Positions 8,412-17,560 of a stretch of DNA of 64,000 nucleotides are shown piece by piece. Each line of letters begins with the position of its first letter. Position 1 is the first letter of the stretch. Origin of the DNA: Rhizobium esperanzae (lineage in GTDB: Bacteria; Pseudomonadota; Alphaproteobacteria; Rhizobiales; Rhizobiaceae); contig NZ_MXPU01000002.1 in the NCBI RefSeq assembly GCF_002204185.1, forward strand, positions 248,001 to 312,000, read 5' to 3'. A program made the translations under genes and the position numbers. Under the pieces are notes generated by a model. The model made no database searches. It worked only from the letters and a program-made list of their open reading frames with translations, and was not told the origin of the DNA.

Positions 8412-9176
8412 AGTCTAGTAGCTGAACTCAATAGACGCGGCCTGCGCGGCGAAGCGCTGGCCGGGCCGCTCTACAAGCGGCTGGCGCAAGCGCTGACCAG
8501 CCTCATTCAGGAGGGCTTGCTGAAAGCCGGCACGGCGCTGCCCGGCGAGCGCGACCTTGCCGAGGCTCTCAAGCTCGGCCGCGTCACCGTGCGCACCGCT
8601 TATCGCGACCTGATGGCGGCGGGCGCACTGGAATCGCGCCATGGAAGCGGTACTTTCGTATCCGGCAAGGTGGAGCGCATGGAACAGTCGCTCTGGCGGC
8701 TTTCCTCCTTCTCCGCCGACATGCGCTCGCGCGGGCGTCTGCCGGCCGCACGCATCTTATCGCGGGAGGTCAACACGCCGTCGCCGGAGGAATCCTTCCT
8801 GCTCGGCCTCGGCGGCGACGAACCGGTGCTGAGGCTCGACCGGCTGCGCCTCGCCGATGGCCTGCCGCTGGCGATCGAGCGCGCCGTCGTGCCGGTCAAG
8901 TTTCTGGGAGAGAACGCCGGCGGCGAAGGATCGCTCTACGATGCGCTGGCGGCGAGCGGCCATCGGCCGGTGCGTGCGCTGCAGCGGCTGACCGCCGTCA
9001 CGCTCGATGCCTCCTATGCCGCGATGCTGAACGTCAAAACAGGCGCGCCGGCGCTTCTGATCGAACGTGTCTCGCGCCTGGAAGACCAGCGCGTCGTCGA
9101 ATACACGCGCTCGCATTATCGCGGCGATGCCTATGATTTCGTTGCCGAATTGAGAATTGGAGATGACCATGAGTGA
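8400..9176 (+). CDS. GntR/UTRA family regulator of N-acetylglucosamine use (NagQ/NagR-like)
   Basis: A 258-residue repressor. Residues 24-90 form the GntR winged helix (PLYKRLAQALTSLIQEG, then LPGERDLAEALKLGRVTVR and ESRHGSGTFV). Residues 105-255 are a UTRA ligand domain of the kind that binds amino-sugar phosphates. ATG 8400 is used; a TTG 30 bases earlier would start inside the operator repeats. Its last 8 bases overlap the next gene, so it is the first gene of a nag operon. It probably senses glucosamine-6-phosphate or N-acetylglucosamine-6-phosphate and autoregulates through the GGTTCTAT repeats. Confidence 0.85.
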   Translation: MDRTSLVAELNRRGLRGEALAGPLYKRLAQALTSLIQEGLLKAGTALPGERDLAEALKLGRVTVRTAYRDLMAAGALESRHGSGTFVSGKVERMEQSLWRLSSFSADMRSRGRLPAARILSREVNTPSPEESFLLGLGGDEPVLRLDRLRLADGLPLAIERAVVPVKFLGENAGGEGSLYDALAASGHRPVRALQRLTAVTLDASYAAMLNVKTGAPALLIERVSRLEDQRVVEYTRSHYRGDAYDFVAELRIGDDHE

Positions 9177-10200
9177 GAACCAGTCGCTGATGCTGCAGGA
9201 AGCCGGCCAATCACCCGAGGTGGTGGCCACGCTTCTCGACAAGGAAAAGCCGGTCTTTGCCGAGATCGCCCGGCTGTTTTCGTCCGCCCGCCCGAGCGTC
9301 GTGACGACGGCGGCGCGCGGCTCCTCGGACCACGCTGCCACCTTCTTCAAATATCTGTTCGAGATCACCTGCGGCGTCCCGGTCGCCTCGGTCGGCCCGT
9401 CGATCGCTTCCGTCTACGGCGCGGTCCTGCACCTGAAGGGCGGCGTGCATTTCACCGTTTCGCAGTCGGGCGCGAGCCCGGATATCATCGCCTTGCAGGA
9501 GGCGGCGAAGAAGGGCGGCGCGACGACGATCGCCGTCGTCAATGTCACCGATAGCCCGCTTGCCAAGCAGGCCGATATCGTTCTCGGCCTCAATGCCGGC
9601 GCGGAAAAGAGTGTGGCGGCGACGAAATCCTTCATCGCCTCCGTCGCCGCCCTTTCCGGCGTGACGGCTGCGATCGGCGGCGCATCCGACCTGCAGGCAG
9701 CGTTGGAAAAACTGCCGGAGGCGCTTTCGGCGACGGCCGGCATCGACACGGCGGCAGCCGAGGAGGTGCTGTTCCATGCGACCTCGCTCTATACCGCCGG
9801 CCGCGGCCCGGCCTTCGCGATCGCGCTCGAGGCGGCCCTGAAGGCCAAGGAGACCTCCGGTCTGCATGCCGAGGCCTTTTCATTGGCGGAACTGATGCAT
9901 GGCCCGATGCGGCTGGTGCAGCCGGGCTTTCCGATCGTCGCCTTTGCGCCTGACGATGCGGCCTTCGCCAATAACGGCAAGGCGCTGGAACGCCTGCAGA
10001 AGCTCGGCGCCACCACCGTCGGCTTCTCCACGCAGCCGCTTTCGGGCATCAATCTGCGCGTGCCGACGACGGGCAACGGCCTCGTCGATCCGCTGGTGTC
10101 GCTGCTCGTCTACTACCGGCTGATCGAATCGGTGACGCGCCGCAAGGGCTTCGATCCCGACAAACCCGCAAACCTGCTCAAGGTGACGGAGACGGTCTGA
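9169..10200 (+). CDS. SIS-domain glucosamine-6-phosphate deaminase/isomerase (NagB-II or GlmS-isomerase-like)
   Basis: A 343-residue protein made of two SIS sugar-phosphate domains and lacking the N-terminal glutaminase domain of GlmS. Sugar-phosphate-binding motifs are visible at RGSSDHAA (near residue 48) and SQSGASPD (near residue 98), and the C-terminal half ends in DPDKPANLLKVTETV, like GlmS. Such proteins in nag operons act as NagB-II deaminases, turning glucosamine-6-phosphate into fructose-6-phosphate and ammonia. ATG 9169 is chosen because TTGGAGA lies just upstream; ATG 9163 is the alternative. It overlaps the regulator upstream by 8 bases and nagA downstream by 1 base. Confidence 0.87.
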   Translation: MSENQSLMLQEAGQSPEVVATLLDKEKPVFAEIARLFSSARPSVVTTAARGSSDHAATFFKYLFEITCGVPVASVGPSIASVYGAVLHLKGGVHFTVSQSGASPDIIALQEAAKKGGATTIAVVNVTDSPLAKQADIVLGLNAGAEKSVAATKSFIASVAALSGVTAAIGGASDLQAALEKLPEALSATAGIDTAAAEEVLFHATSLYTAGRGPAFAIALEAALKAKETSGLHAEAFSLAELMHGPMRLVQPGFPIVAFAPDDAAFANNGKALERLQKLGATTVGFSTQPLSGINLRVPTTGNGLVDPLVSLLVYYRLIESVTRRKGFDPDKPANLLKVTETV

Positions 10201-11351
10201 TGGTCCGCAAGATCTTCACTGGCGCCCGGATCTTCGACGGCGGGCGCTTCCATGACGACAAGGCACTCATCGTTGCCGACGGCCGCGTCGAAACGATCGT
10301 CGCGGGAAACGACCTGCCCGATGGCGAGACGGTAACCCTTGAAGGCGGTATCCTGTCGGCGGGCTTCATCGATGCGCAGGTCAATGGCGGCGGCGGACGG
10401 ATGCTGAACGATGAGCCCTGTCCGGCGTCGATGGATATCATCGCCGGCGGGCATCGGCCCTACGGCACGACGTCGCTGCTGCCGACTTTGATCACCGATA
10501 CATCGGAGGCGACCAATGCCGCCATCGAGGCGGCGAAGGAGGCTGTAAAAGAGAACCGCGGCGTCGCCGGCCTGCATCTAGAAGGCCCGCACCTGGCGCC
10601 CGCCCGCAAGGGCGCGCATCTGGCCGAGCTAATGCGGCCGGTGGAGGATCGCGACGTCAAGGCCTTCATCCGGGCACGTGAGTCGATCGGCACGCTGCTC
10701 GTCACCATCGCGGCCGAGCAGGTGACGGTCGCTCAGGTGCGCAAACTTGCGGAAGCCGGCGTTACCGTCAGCATCGGCCATTCCGATTGTTCGAGTGAGG
10801 CGGCGGAGGAACGTTTCGATGCCGGAGCGCGCGGGGTCACGCATCTCTTCAACGCCATGAGCCAGATGGGACACCGCGCCCCCGGCCTCGTCGGCGCGGC
10901 CATCGATCACCCCGCAACCTGGTGCGGCATCATTGCCGACGGCCATCACGTCGATCCGAAGGCGCTGCGCACGGCGCTGCGCGCCAAACGCGGCGAAGGC
11001 AAGTTGTTCTTCGTCACCGACGCGATGTCGCTTGTCGGCTCGCAGCAGGACTCGTTCACGCTGAACGGCCGCACCGTCCGGCGCGAAAGGGGCGGCTTCT
11101 GCTCGAAGCTGGTGCTTTCCGACGGAACGCTCGCCGGCTCCGACGTCGATATGATTTCGTCGATCCGCTACGGCGTCGCCTATCTCGACCTGACGCTCGC
11201 CGAGGCGCTGCGAATGGCGACCCTCTATCCCGCCCGTTTCCTGAGACTTGCCGATCGCGGCCATCTTTCACCGGGCGCGCGTGCCGATCTTGTCCATCTC
11301 ACCGATGCGCTCACCGTCTCCGCCACCTGGCTTGCCGGCGAAGTGGTCTGA
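10200..11351 (+). CDS. nagA: N-acetylglucosamine-6-phosphate deacetylase
   Basis: Removes acetate from N-acetylglucosamine-6-phosphate, feeding the deaminase encoded just upstream. The 383-residue amidohydrolase has the family motifs in order: [12 protein letters not shown] near residue 58, [16 protein letters not shown] near residue 125 (metal-binding Glu), [10 protein letters not shown] near residue 194, [13 protein letters not shown] near residue 214, [10 protein letters not shown] near residue 248 and the catalytic Asp in FVTDAMS near residue 275. Translation is coupled to the upstream gene: the ATG shares its A with that gene's stop codon. Confidence 0.95.
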   Translation: MVRKIFTGARIFDGGRFHDDKALIVADGRVETIVAGNDLPDGETVTLEGGILSAGFIDAQVNGGGGRMLNDEPCPASMDIIAGGHRPYGTTSLLPTLITDTSEATNAAIEAAKEAVKENRGVAGLHLEGPHLAPARKGAHLAELMRPVEDRDVKAFIRARESIGTLLVTIAAEQVTVAQVRKLAEAGVTVSIGHSDCSSEAAEERFDAGARGVTHLFNAMSQMGHRAPGLVGAAIDHPATWCGIIADGHHVDPKALRTALRAKRGEGKLFFVTDAMSLVGSQQDSFTLNGRTVRRERGGFCSKLVLSDGTLAGSDVDMISSIRYGVAYLDLTLAEALRMATLYPARFLRLADRGHLSPGARADLVHLTDALTVSATWLAGEVV

Positions 11352-11368
11352 ATTCAAGGAGAAGTAGG

Positions 11369-12097
11369 ATGACCGACATTACCGATGCCTATTTCTCCAA
11401 CCTGATCGGCCGGCTGGAAGAGCTGAAGCAGACGCTTGCCGGACCGATGGCGCAGGCTGCGGCGGTCATTCTCGACGCCGCCCGCGGCGACAAACGCGTC
11501 TATGTCTTCGGTACCGGCCATTCGCATATGCTGGCGGAAGAGGTGCACTATCGTGCCGGCGGGCTCGCCTTCACCGTGCCGGTGCTCGTCGGCTCGGCCA
11601 TGCTGCACGAGGGGGCGGTGATCAGCTCGGTCTATGAGCGCACACAGGGCCTGGTGCGGCCGATGCTGGAGCGTTACGGAATGCAGCCGGGCGACGTCAT
11701 CATCATTGCGTCGAATTCGGGCGTGAACGCCGCGCCGATCGAGGCCGCCGACTACGCCCGCGACATCGGCGCGAAGGTGATCGCCATCACCTCGATCGCC
11801 TATTCCTCAGCGATCGCCAATGGCCGCCGCCGGCTCGCCGACGTCGCCGACGTGGTGCTCGACAACGGACTGCCGCCAGGTGATGCCGTTGTCGATCTTG
11901 AAGGAACAGGACTTCGGGTCGGGCCCGTCTCGACGGCGGTCGGGGTGACCATCATCAACGCGATCTTTGCCGAAGTCGCCTCGGAGCTTTCCAAGTCAGG
12001 CAATGCGCCGGTTTATCTCAGCGCCAACATGCCGGGTGCAGCCGAGATCAATCAGAAGCTCGTCAAGAAATACCGGCCGCGCAACCCGCATCTGTGA
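11369..12097 (+). CDS. SIS-domain protein, UPF0309/COG4821 family
   Basis: A 242-residue single-SIS-domain protein with a sugar-phosphate-binding loop [12 protein letters not shown] near residue 46, [13 protein letters not shown] near residue 110 and a C-terminal helix ending in KYRPRNPHL. The family's reaction is not established. Its place 17 bases after nagA, with an AAGGAGAAG ribosome site, suggests a role in amino-sugar phosphate metabolism. A lyase or isomerase acting on a related sugar, such as an N-acetylmuramic acid derivative, is possible. It is the last gene of the operon; a GCCTGC/GCAGGC hairpin without a T-run follows before the convergent oxidase gene. Confidence 0.8.
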   Translation: MTDITDAYFSNLIGRLEELKQTLAGPMAQAAAVILDAARGDKRVYVFGTGHSHMLAEEVHYRAGGLAFTVPVLVGSAMLHEGAVISSVYERTQGLVRPMLERYGMQPGDVIIIASNSGVNAAPIEAADYARDIGAKVIAITSIAYSSAIANGRRRLADVADVVLDNGLPPGDAVVDLEGTGLRVGPVSTAVGVTIINAIFAEVASELSKSGNAPVYLSANMPGAAEINQKLVKKYRPRNPHL

Positions 12098-12145
12098 AAA
12101 AGCGGATAAAGCCTGCCGCTGTCGCAGGCAGGATTCGTGAGGCGA

Positions 12146-13342
12146 TCAAGCTGCGAGAATTGAGCTGACCATGCGGGCCGTCCGCGGTGCCAGCGTCAAG
12201 CCGATATGGCCGTGTCCAAAAGCAAACACGACGTCCCTTCCTCCTCTTGACGGCCGGATGACGGGAACGGAATCGGGCATGGAAGGGCGAAAGCCCATCC
12301 AGCTCCGGCTTGGTTCACCAAGCGTCGGGAAAATCCTGCGGGCGTTTGCCAATAGCACTTCGAGGCGCCGTGGATTCGGAGGCGCGGTGAGGCCTCCGAA
12401 TTCCACCGTGCCGGCCACGCGCAGGCGGCCACGCATCGGACAAAAGTAAAATCCATGATGCGTCGGGCACACCGGTCGTTCCACCGGCGGTGCTTCCATA
12501 TCGAACTCGAGGTGATAACCGCGCTCGGTATCCAGGGGGACCCGCTCTCCGAGCTGCAGAGCCAGGCGGCGGGAATGTGCGCCGGCAGCGATGACTGCCG
12601 CTCGGGCATGAATGCTGCGGCCTGAAGCCATCATCTTCACTCCATTCCGCTCGCGCGAAATAGTCGTCACGGCGGCTCGGACGAACTCGACGCCCGCTTG
12701 TCTGGCGGCGGCTTCCATGGCGCTCATGACCTCGCCGGGATCGGTGAAGTTTATCGCTTTCGGAAAGAAAAGCCCGCCGCCATGGACCTGCGGCAGCCGA
12801 GGCTCCAGGCTTTGCACCTCGTCGGGAGTGAGGAGCTGCTGCGCGATTCCGTAGTTTCGGCGAAGCTCGATATCCGAAGCGGCCGCCTTGAAGGCCTCGG
12901 GCGTTTGGTAGAGATAGAGGCATCCCCTCGCGCTCAAGAGATCGGATGCGCCGATCTCTGCTGCAAGCTCGAGCCATTCCGATGAAGCGTCGGACAGAAG
13001 GTCGGCGATACGGCTGGTATTGTCTCTGTATCTGTGAGGGAGGGATTCGTAGGCAAAACGCATCAGCCATGGAAACAGCGTCGGCAATGCCGCCTTGCGG
13101 ATGGATAGCGGGCTGTCGGAGTTGAGAAGCAGTGAGGCCAGGTTTTTAAGGACAGTGGGCGTGCCCACGGGAATGATTGCATAATCGGCGATCGTTCCGG
13201 CGTTGCCGTAAGATGCTCCCGAACCGGGTTTGTTGGGTTCGATCACCACGACATCGCGACCGTCGGCACACAGCCGCAGAGCGGTTGCCACGCCGATCAC
13301 GCCGCCGCCGATGACGGCGATATCTGTTGTTAGCTTGTTCAT
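12146..13342 (-). CDS. FAD-dependent amino acid oxidase/dehydrogenase (DadA-like)
   Basis: A 398-residue DAO-fold flavoprotein. The dinucleotide-binding motif IAVIGGGVIGVATA starts at residue 6, and GSGASYGNAGTIADY near residue 38 matches DadA-type D-amino acid dehydrogenases. FGHGHIGLTLAP close to the C-terminus contacts the flavin. It should oxidise a D-amino acid, or a related secondary amine, to the 2-oxo acid. ATG 13342 is chosen over a TTG at 13393 because the upstream residues lack family character. It is last in a minus-strand operon after an amino acid ABC transporter, so it probably degrades the imported substrate. D-amino acids are the simplest guess. Confidence 0.85.
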   Translation of the reverse strand: MNKLTTDIAVIGGGVIGVATALRLCADGRDVVVIEPNKPGSGASYGNAGTIADYAIIPVGTPTVLKNLASLLLNSDSPLSIRKAALPTLFPWLMRFAYESLPHRYRDNTSRIADLLSDASSEWLELAAEIGASDLLSARGCLYLYQTPEAFKAAASDIELRRNYGIAQQLLTPDEVQSLEPRLPQVHGGGLFFPKAINFTDPGEVMSAMEAAARQAGVEFVRAAVTTISRERNGVKMMASGRSIHARAAVIAAGAHSRRLALQLGERVPLDTERGYHLEFDMEAPPVERPVCPTHHGFYFCPMRGRLRVAGTVEFGGLTAPPNPRRLEVLLANARRIFPTLGEPSRSWMGFRPSMPDSVPVIRPSRGGRDVVFAFGHGHIGLTLAPRTARMVSSILAA

Positions 13343-13396
13343 CGGAGGTGGATTTATCTTAGAGAAACGACGCTTGGATGCCGACCCGACCAAGGG

Positions 13397-14197
13397 CTAG
13401 CCTGGGGAAGCGTAGCGCGCGACATAGGCAGCCGTGCGTGCTTCCGTTGGACGGTCGAGCACATCTCCGGCGGTTCCCTGCTCGATGATAAGACCACCAT
13501 CGATGAACACGACCCAGTCCGACACTTCCTTTGCAAAGGGCAGCTCGTGGGTGACCAGGATCATCGTCATGCCGTCGGCGGCCAGTTCGCGCATGACGCG
13601 GAGTACTTCGCCGGTCGATTCAGGATCGAGCGCCGACGTCGGCTCGTCGAACAGCAACACTGTTGGTTCCAGCGCCAGGGCGCGTGCAATCGCGACACGC
13701 TGCTGCTCGCCGCCTGACATCTGTTCCGGATAGGCCATCGCCCGTTTGGCAAGGCCCACTCTCGTCAGAAGTTTCACGGCCCGTTCCACAGCCTGTGTCT
13801 CGCTGATCCCGGCTGCGTGCATCTGAGCGAGAACGACGTTCTCCACCGCCGTCAGATGCGGGAACAGATTGAAACGCTGGAACACCATGCCGACACGTTG
13901 CCGAAGCTTTGCAAGGTTGCGGCAGGTCACCTTGCCATCGGCAAAGATCGTTTCATCGCCGACAGTGATCGTTCCCTGATCGGGACGCTCAAGCAAATTG
14001 ACGCAGCGCATGAGGGTGGTCTTTCCTCCACCGCTCTGGCCAATGATGCTCACGATTTTGCCAAGCGGGATCTCGAGGTCGACGCGATCGAGCACCAGGC
14101 GCCCGTCGAAAGACTTGCGCAACCCGCTGATTTCGACAGCAGGGGGACGGACCGGCTGCTTTGGCACAAAGGCAGTTTTGGCAGGAGTGGCCGTCAT
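13397..14197 (-). CDS. Polar amino acid ABC transporter, ATP-binding protein
   Basis: A 266-residue HisP/GlnQ-type ATPase that powers uptake across the inner membrane. Walker A is GQSGGGKTT near residue 53, the Q-loop VFQRFNLFPH near residue 103, the signature MSGGEQQRVA near residue 159, Walker B VLLFDEPTSALDP near residue 179 and the switch His in LVTHEL near residue 213. An N-terminal extension of about 20 residues precedes the usual start. It lies 3 bases after the permease gene. Confidence 0.93.
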   Translation of the reverse strand: MTATPAKTAFVPKQPVRPPAVEISGLRKSFDGRLVLDRVDLEIPLGKIVSIIGQSGGGKTTLMRCVNLLERPDQGTITVGDETIFADGKVTCRNLAKLRQRVGMVFQRFNLFPHLTAVENVVLAQMHAAGISETQAVERAVKLLTRVGLAKRAMAYPEQMSGGEQQRVAIARALALEPTVLLFDEPTSALDPESTGEVLRVMRELAADGMTMILVTHELPFAKEVSDWVVFIDGGLIIEQGTAGDVLDRPTEARTAAYVARYASPG

Positions 14198-14200
14198 GGG

Positions 14201-14944
14201 TCAGACCTTTCCCTCGGCGAGATAGGTCCTGGCTAACCTGAGCCGGCGCCTTCTGGCCAATGACAATGGCACACCAGCTTGGATCTTGCGCTCCAGCAGA
14301 AGCAGACATTGCGACACCGGATAACAGATAGCGAAATAGATGGCCGAGATCACGAGATACACTTCAAGCGCCCGGAATGTTTCCGATGCGATCAACTGCG
14401 CCTGCGTCATCAAATCGGCAGCGGAGATCGTGACAAGCAGCGAGGTCGACTTGATCAGATCGACGAACATCGTGTTCGTACCGGGAAGCGCCAGGCGCAC
14501 CGCCTGCGGCAGGACGACATGGGTGAAAGTCTTGCCGCGCCCTAACCCGAGAGCTTGAGACGCCTCTTGCTGTCCTTGGTGCACGCCGGCGATAGCTGCC
14601 CGAAAGATCTCGGACAGGTAGGCAGCGTAGAAGAGCACCAGGCTCAACACTCCGGCCTCGAAAACCTCCAGCCTAATGCCCACGGAGGGCAGGCCGAAAT
14701 AGGTGAGGAAAATGATCGCCAGAAGCGGTACGTTTTTGAAGAGCTCGGTGTAGAACGCCGCAGGGATGCGGACCAGTCGCAGCCGGTTGAGCCTCATCAG
14801 CGCAAGTATAAGACCAAGGATCGTCGCGCCGACGAAGCTGACCACGGTATAGCCGAGGGTCTTCAGCAGACCTCCGGCAATGTTTCCGACGTATTCGTTC
14901 CAGGGAACCTGGAAGATGTCGGTGAAGGATGACAACGCCGTCAT
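14201..14944 (-). CDS. Polar amino acid ABC transporter, permease
   Basis: A 247-residue HisM/GlnP-type inner-membrane protein. About five hydrophobic helices surround the cytoplasmic EAA loop EASQALGLGRGKTFTHVVLP near residue 126, which docks onto the ATPase. The LIKSTSLLVTISAADLM stretch near residue 162 is also typical of the family. Only one permease is present, so it presumably works as a homodimer. It is the middle gene of the four-gene operon. Confidence 0.92.
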   Translation of the reverse strand: MTALSSFTDIFQVPWNEYVGNIAGGLLKTLGYTVVSFVGATILGLILALMRLNRLRLVRIPAAFYTELFKNVPLLAIIFLTYFGLPSVGIRLEVFEAGVLSLVLFYAAYLSEIFRAAIAGVHQGQQEASQALGLGRGKTFTHVVLPQAVRLALPGTNTMFVDLIKSTSLLVTISAADLMTQAQLIASETFRALEVYLVISAIYFAICYPVSQCLLLLERKIQAGVPLSLARRRRLRLARTYLAEGKV

Positions 14945-14953
14945 GCTTCGATC

Positions 14954-15879
14954 TCACTTCGCCACGGAAGGCGGGTTCCAGTCGGCCGGACGGTCGACGC
15001 CGCGCCGCTGTGCCGCCATCTCGGGCGATGGGACCAAGAACTGCTGGGGATCGCCGCCCCATTTCGTGATCAAAGCCGCAAGGGACCCGTCCTTGTACAT
15101 GCCGTCGATCTGATCGGAAACAGCCTTGGCCAGCTTCGGCGACTGCTTGGGAAGGTAGAATCCGGTCATGTAGGCTTGAAAATATTTGTAATCGGGATGG
15201 GCGGCGACCTGTTCGTCTGTCGGCGGTTTCAGATATTCGATGCGGACCTTCATGTCGGGGCGCTGCTGCTGTTGATAGGTGATCAGCAGCGGATCGAGAA
15301 AGCCGACGTCCAGGCGCCCGGCAGAAATATCCTGGAACACACTATCGGCGCTCGGGAACGTATGGGGTGATGCGTTGGGCACCTGAGCGATGGATTTCGC
15401 CCAGACATAGCCGGTGACGGTGCCGAGATTTTTGCCTTCCAGGCTCGCAACATCGGGAAAGCTCGCCGTGCCGCTTACCGCCATGGCCGGCGGCGAATAA
15501 TACGGCGGGTCCGTGAACAAGCCGACTTTCTGGCGAGCGTCGGACCACGCGATTCCGCCAATGGTTATATCGGCCCGCTGCGTCTGGACGGAAGCCAGCA
15601 TGCCTGGAAAGTCGGTGACGTTGATTTCGATCTTGAGGCCGAGCTTATCGGCTATGGCTGTCAAGATGTCGCTGTCGAGGCCGATGAGCTTTCCATCCTT
15701 GACCGCCGTATAGGGCATGTAAGGCTGGACCTAACGACGAGCGTGCCCGGCTTCATCAACTCCAGATCGTCGGCGTTCGCATGGAATGGCACAGCCGTCG
15801 CAAACAGCCCCAAACTCAAGATCGCCGCGGCAATGATCCCATTCGCCTGCGATTTTTTTGTCAATTCAGCATGTTTCAT
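14954..15879 (-). pseudogene. Amino acid ABC transporter substrate-binding protein, frameshifted
   Basis: The gene starts with a clear signal peptide (ATG at 15879, hydrophobic IIAAAILSLGLFATA, cleavage after HANA) and then DDLELMKPGTLVV, the usual first strand of polar amino acid binding proteins. The frame is lost at about 15716-15724: the first frame becomes nonsense, while the next one continues as MPYTAVKDGKLIGLDSDIL through the whole SBP fold (residues such as DITIGGIAWSDAR) to the stop at 14954. A single missing base explains it. The rest of the operon is intact, so either the loss is recent or it is a sequencing error. Without this protein the transporter should not work. Confidence 0.82.
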
Positions 15880-15913
15880 TTGAAACCCCTCTTTGTGGTT
15901 ATATATTGCTGAT

Positions 15914-15926
15914 ATATTGACAATAT
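15914..15926. promoter_or_regulatory. Candidate operator in the divergent promoter of the amino acid operon
   Basis: A perfect 13-base inverted repeat ATATTG-A-CAATAT sits in an AT-rich stretch (15896-15930) between the ABC operon and the FCD-type GntR gene. GntR-FCD proteins usually bind such short palindromes in divergent promoters. Confidence 0.5.
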
Positions 15927-16025
15927 GCAGACAAGATACGAAGTCAAGCAGATTCGTTGAGCGCCTTTATCTGGGCGGAGCAACCTCTAGCTATGCGGAA
16001 ATGGACAGAGAGGAACACGCTGAAT

Positions 16026-16700
16026 ATGTCGGCATTCGAAGTGGATTACGAAGCGGCTGAAGCAACGCTGGCGGAGCGGACCTATATTCGGCTGCGCGAC
16101 GACATCATCACGACACTGCTTCCTCCGGGCACGCTTCTGCGGGAAGCCGATCTTATGAAACGCATGGAAGTCGGGCGCACCCCGGTCCGGGAGGCGCTTC
16201 AGCGTCTGCAATATGACGGATTCGTTGTCGTCAGCGCGCGGCGCGGCACATTTGTCAGCAAGATCGATATCAATGATCTTACTGCGGTTTACGAGGCGCG
16301 GGCACGGATCGAGTCCTGGGCGACCCGGTTAGCAGCGGAAAGGCTGCGCGAGTTTGAGCGGCAAGAAGCGCGGCTGCTGATTGATGAACTCAAGCAAACG
16401 ACCGGTCCGATGGCGCTGGAAGATATTCTTGCCCTGGATCGGCGGGTTCACCGCTTCATTTACAAAGTGGCGAAGAACTCTTTCCTGTTCGATACCTTGG
16501 ATCACTACCATAATCTGTCGCTGAGAATCCTTTACGTCGCCATGAAACGCTTTCCGACTCTGGTGCCGCGCCTTGAGGACGTCTTGCATGATCAGGTTCT
16601 CATGCTTGAGGCGGTATGCAGAGGGGATGCAGATGAGGCTGAAAAGATCGCAATGGCTCATGTCATGAGCTTCGAGAGCGAGGTCCGAAAGGTTATCTGA
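16026..16700 (+). CDS. GntR family regulator, FadR/FCD subfamily
   Basis: A 224-residue regulator: a winged helix in residues 15-80 (TYIRLRDDIITTLLPPG, then MEVGRTPVREALQRLQYDGF and ARRGTFVS), followed by an all-helical FCD ligand domain whose metal-binding region includes LDRRVHRFIY near residue 138. ATG 16026 gives the standard N-terminus; an in-frame ATG at 15993 would add 11 residues. It is divergent from the amino acid transporter/oxidase operon and very likely controls it. The ligand is unknown but should be the imported amino acid or its oxo acid. Confidence 0.85.
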   Translation: MSAFEVDYEAAEATLAERTYIRLRDDIITTLLPPGTLLREADLMKRMEVGRTPVREALQRLQYDGFVVVSARRGTFVSKIDINDLTAVYEARARIESWATRLAAERLREFERQEARLLIDELKQTTGPMALEDILALDRRVHRFIYKVAKNSFLFDTLDHYHNLSLRILYVAMKRFPTLVPRLEDVLHDQVLMLEAVCRGDADEAEKIAMAHVMSFESEVRKVI

Positions 16701-16798
16701 TTTCGGCTCTAGGAATTAGATCCAGCTTTGGCTGAGCGAAGATACTTCCGGCAGAATGAGCGGTCATCGACACCTGCCTGAAGTCCAGATTTCAGTGA

Positions 16799-16820
16799 GA
16801 GGCCGACGTGAGCCGGCCTC
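16799..16820. terminator. Hairpin between convergent GntR and efp genes
   Basis: GAGGCCG (16799-16805) pairs with CGGCCTC (16814-16820). There is no strong T-run on either side, so it may be a weak bidirectional terminator. Confidence 0.4.
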
Positions 16821-16841
16821 CTCGACGGATAAAAACCAGGA

Positions 16842-17411
16842 TCAGTCCTTGGCGCGTTCGACGTAGGAATTGTCTTCCGTCGCGATGACGACGCGGGTGC
16901 CGGCGTCGATATGCGGCGGCACCGATGTGCGGATGCCGTTGGAGAGCATGGCCGGCTTGTAGGAAGAGGATGCCGTCTGGCCCTTGACGACCGGTTCCGT
17001 CTCGACGATCTCGAGCGTGACGTGGCGCGGCAGTTCGAGTGCCAGCGGAATGCCTTCGTGGATCGACAGGATGCAGGTCATGCCTTCCTGGAGATAGGCC
17101 TTCTGATCGCCCATAGTTTCCGCGCTGACGACCACCTGGTCGTAGGTCGCCGGGTTCATGAAGTGGAAGCCTTCGCCATCTTCATAGAGGTACTGGAAGT
17201 TGACGTCTTCGACGAAGGCGCGCTCGACCTGTTCGGTGGTGCGCCAGCGCTCGGAGACCTTCACGCCGTCGACGATGCGGCGCATGTCGACCTGAGTGAC
17301 CGGCGTGCCCTTGCCCGGATGAAAGTTCTGGGCGGTGAGAACGACGTAGAGCTTGCCGTCCACGTCGAGAACGTTGCCCTTGCGGACCGAAGAGGCGATG
17401 ACCTTGACCAT
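16842..17411 (-). CDS. efp: Elongation factor P
   Basis: Binds the ribosome between P and E sites and helps form peptide bonds at polyproline stretches. The 189-residue protein has the three beta-barrel domains of EF-P. The tip loop reads NFHPGKGTP with Lys34 as the residue that receives the beta-lysyl modification. The C-terminal domain ends with [20 protein letters not shown]. The open frame extends 82 codons upstream of the true start, but ATG 17411 begins the conserved [13 protein letters not shown]. It is divergent from epmA-epmB, which encode its modification enzymes. Confidence 0.96.
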   Translation of the reverse strand: MVKVIASSVRKGNVLDVDGKLYVVLTAQNFHPGKGTPVTQVDMRRIVDGVKVSERWRTTEQVERAFVEDVNFQYLYEDGEGFHFMNPATYDQVVVSAETMGDQKAYLQEGMTCILSIHEGIPLALELPRHVTLEIVETEPVVKGQTASSSYKPAMLSNGIRTSVPPHIDAGTRVVIATEDNSYVERAKD

Positions 17412-17560
17412 AAGACTTCCTTGTAACTCGGCTTTCGGCGTCGTAGAGGACTGTCGAGACGCCCCGAAGACGCAAATGTTTTTCTTTGGGGGCGCAACTA
17501 ACCTAAAATCCGGGAAATAGCCACCCCCCATACCGGCTTCTCCGGCGAAGAAAGCTTGGA

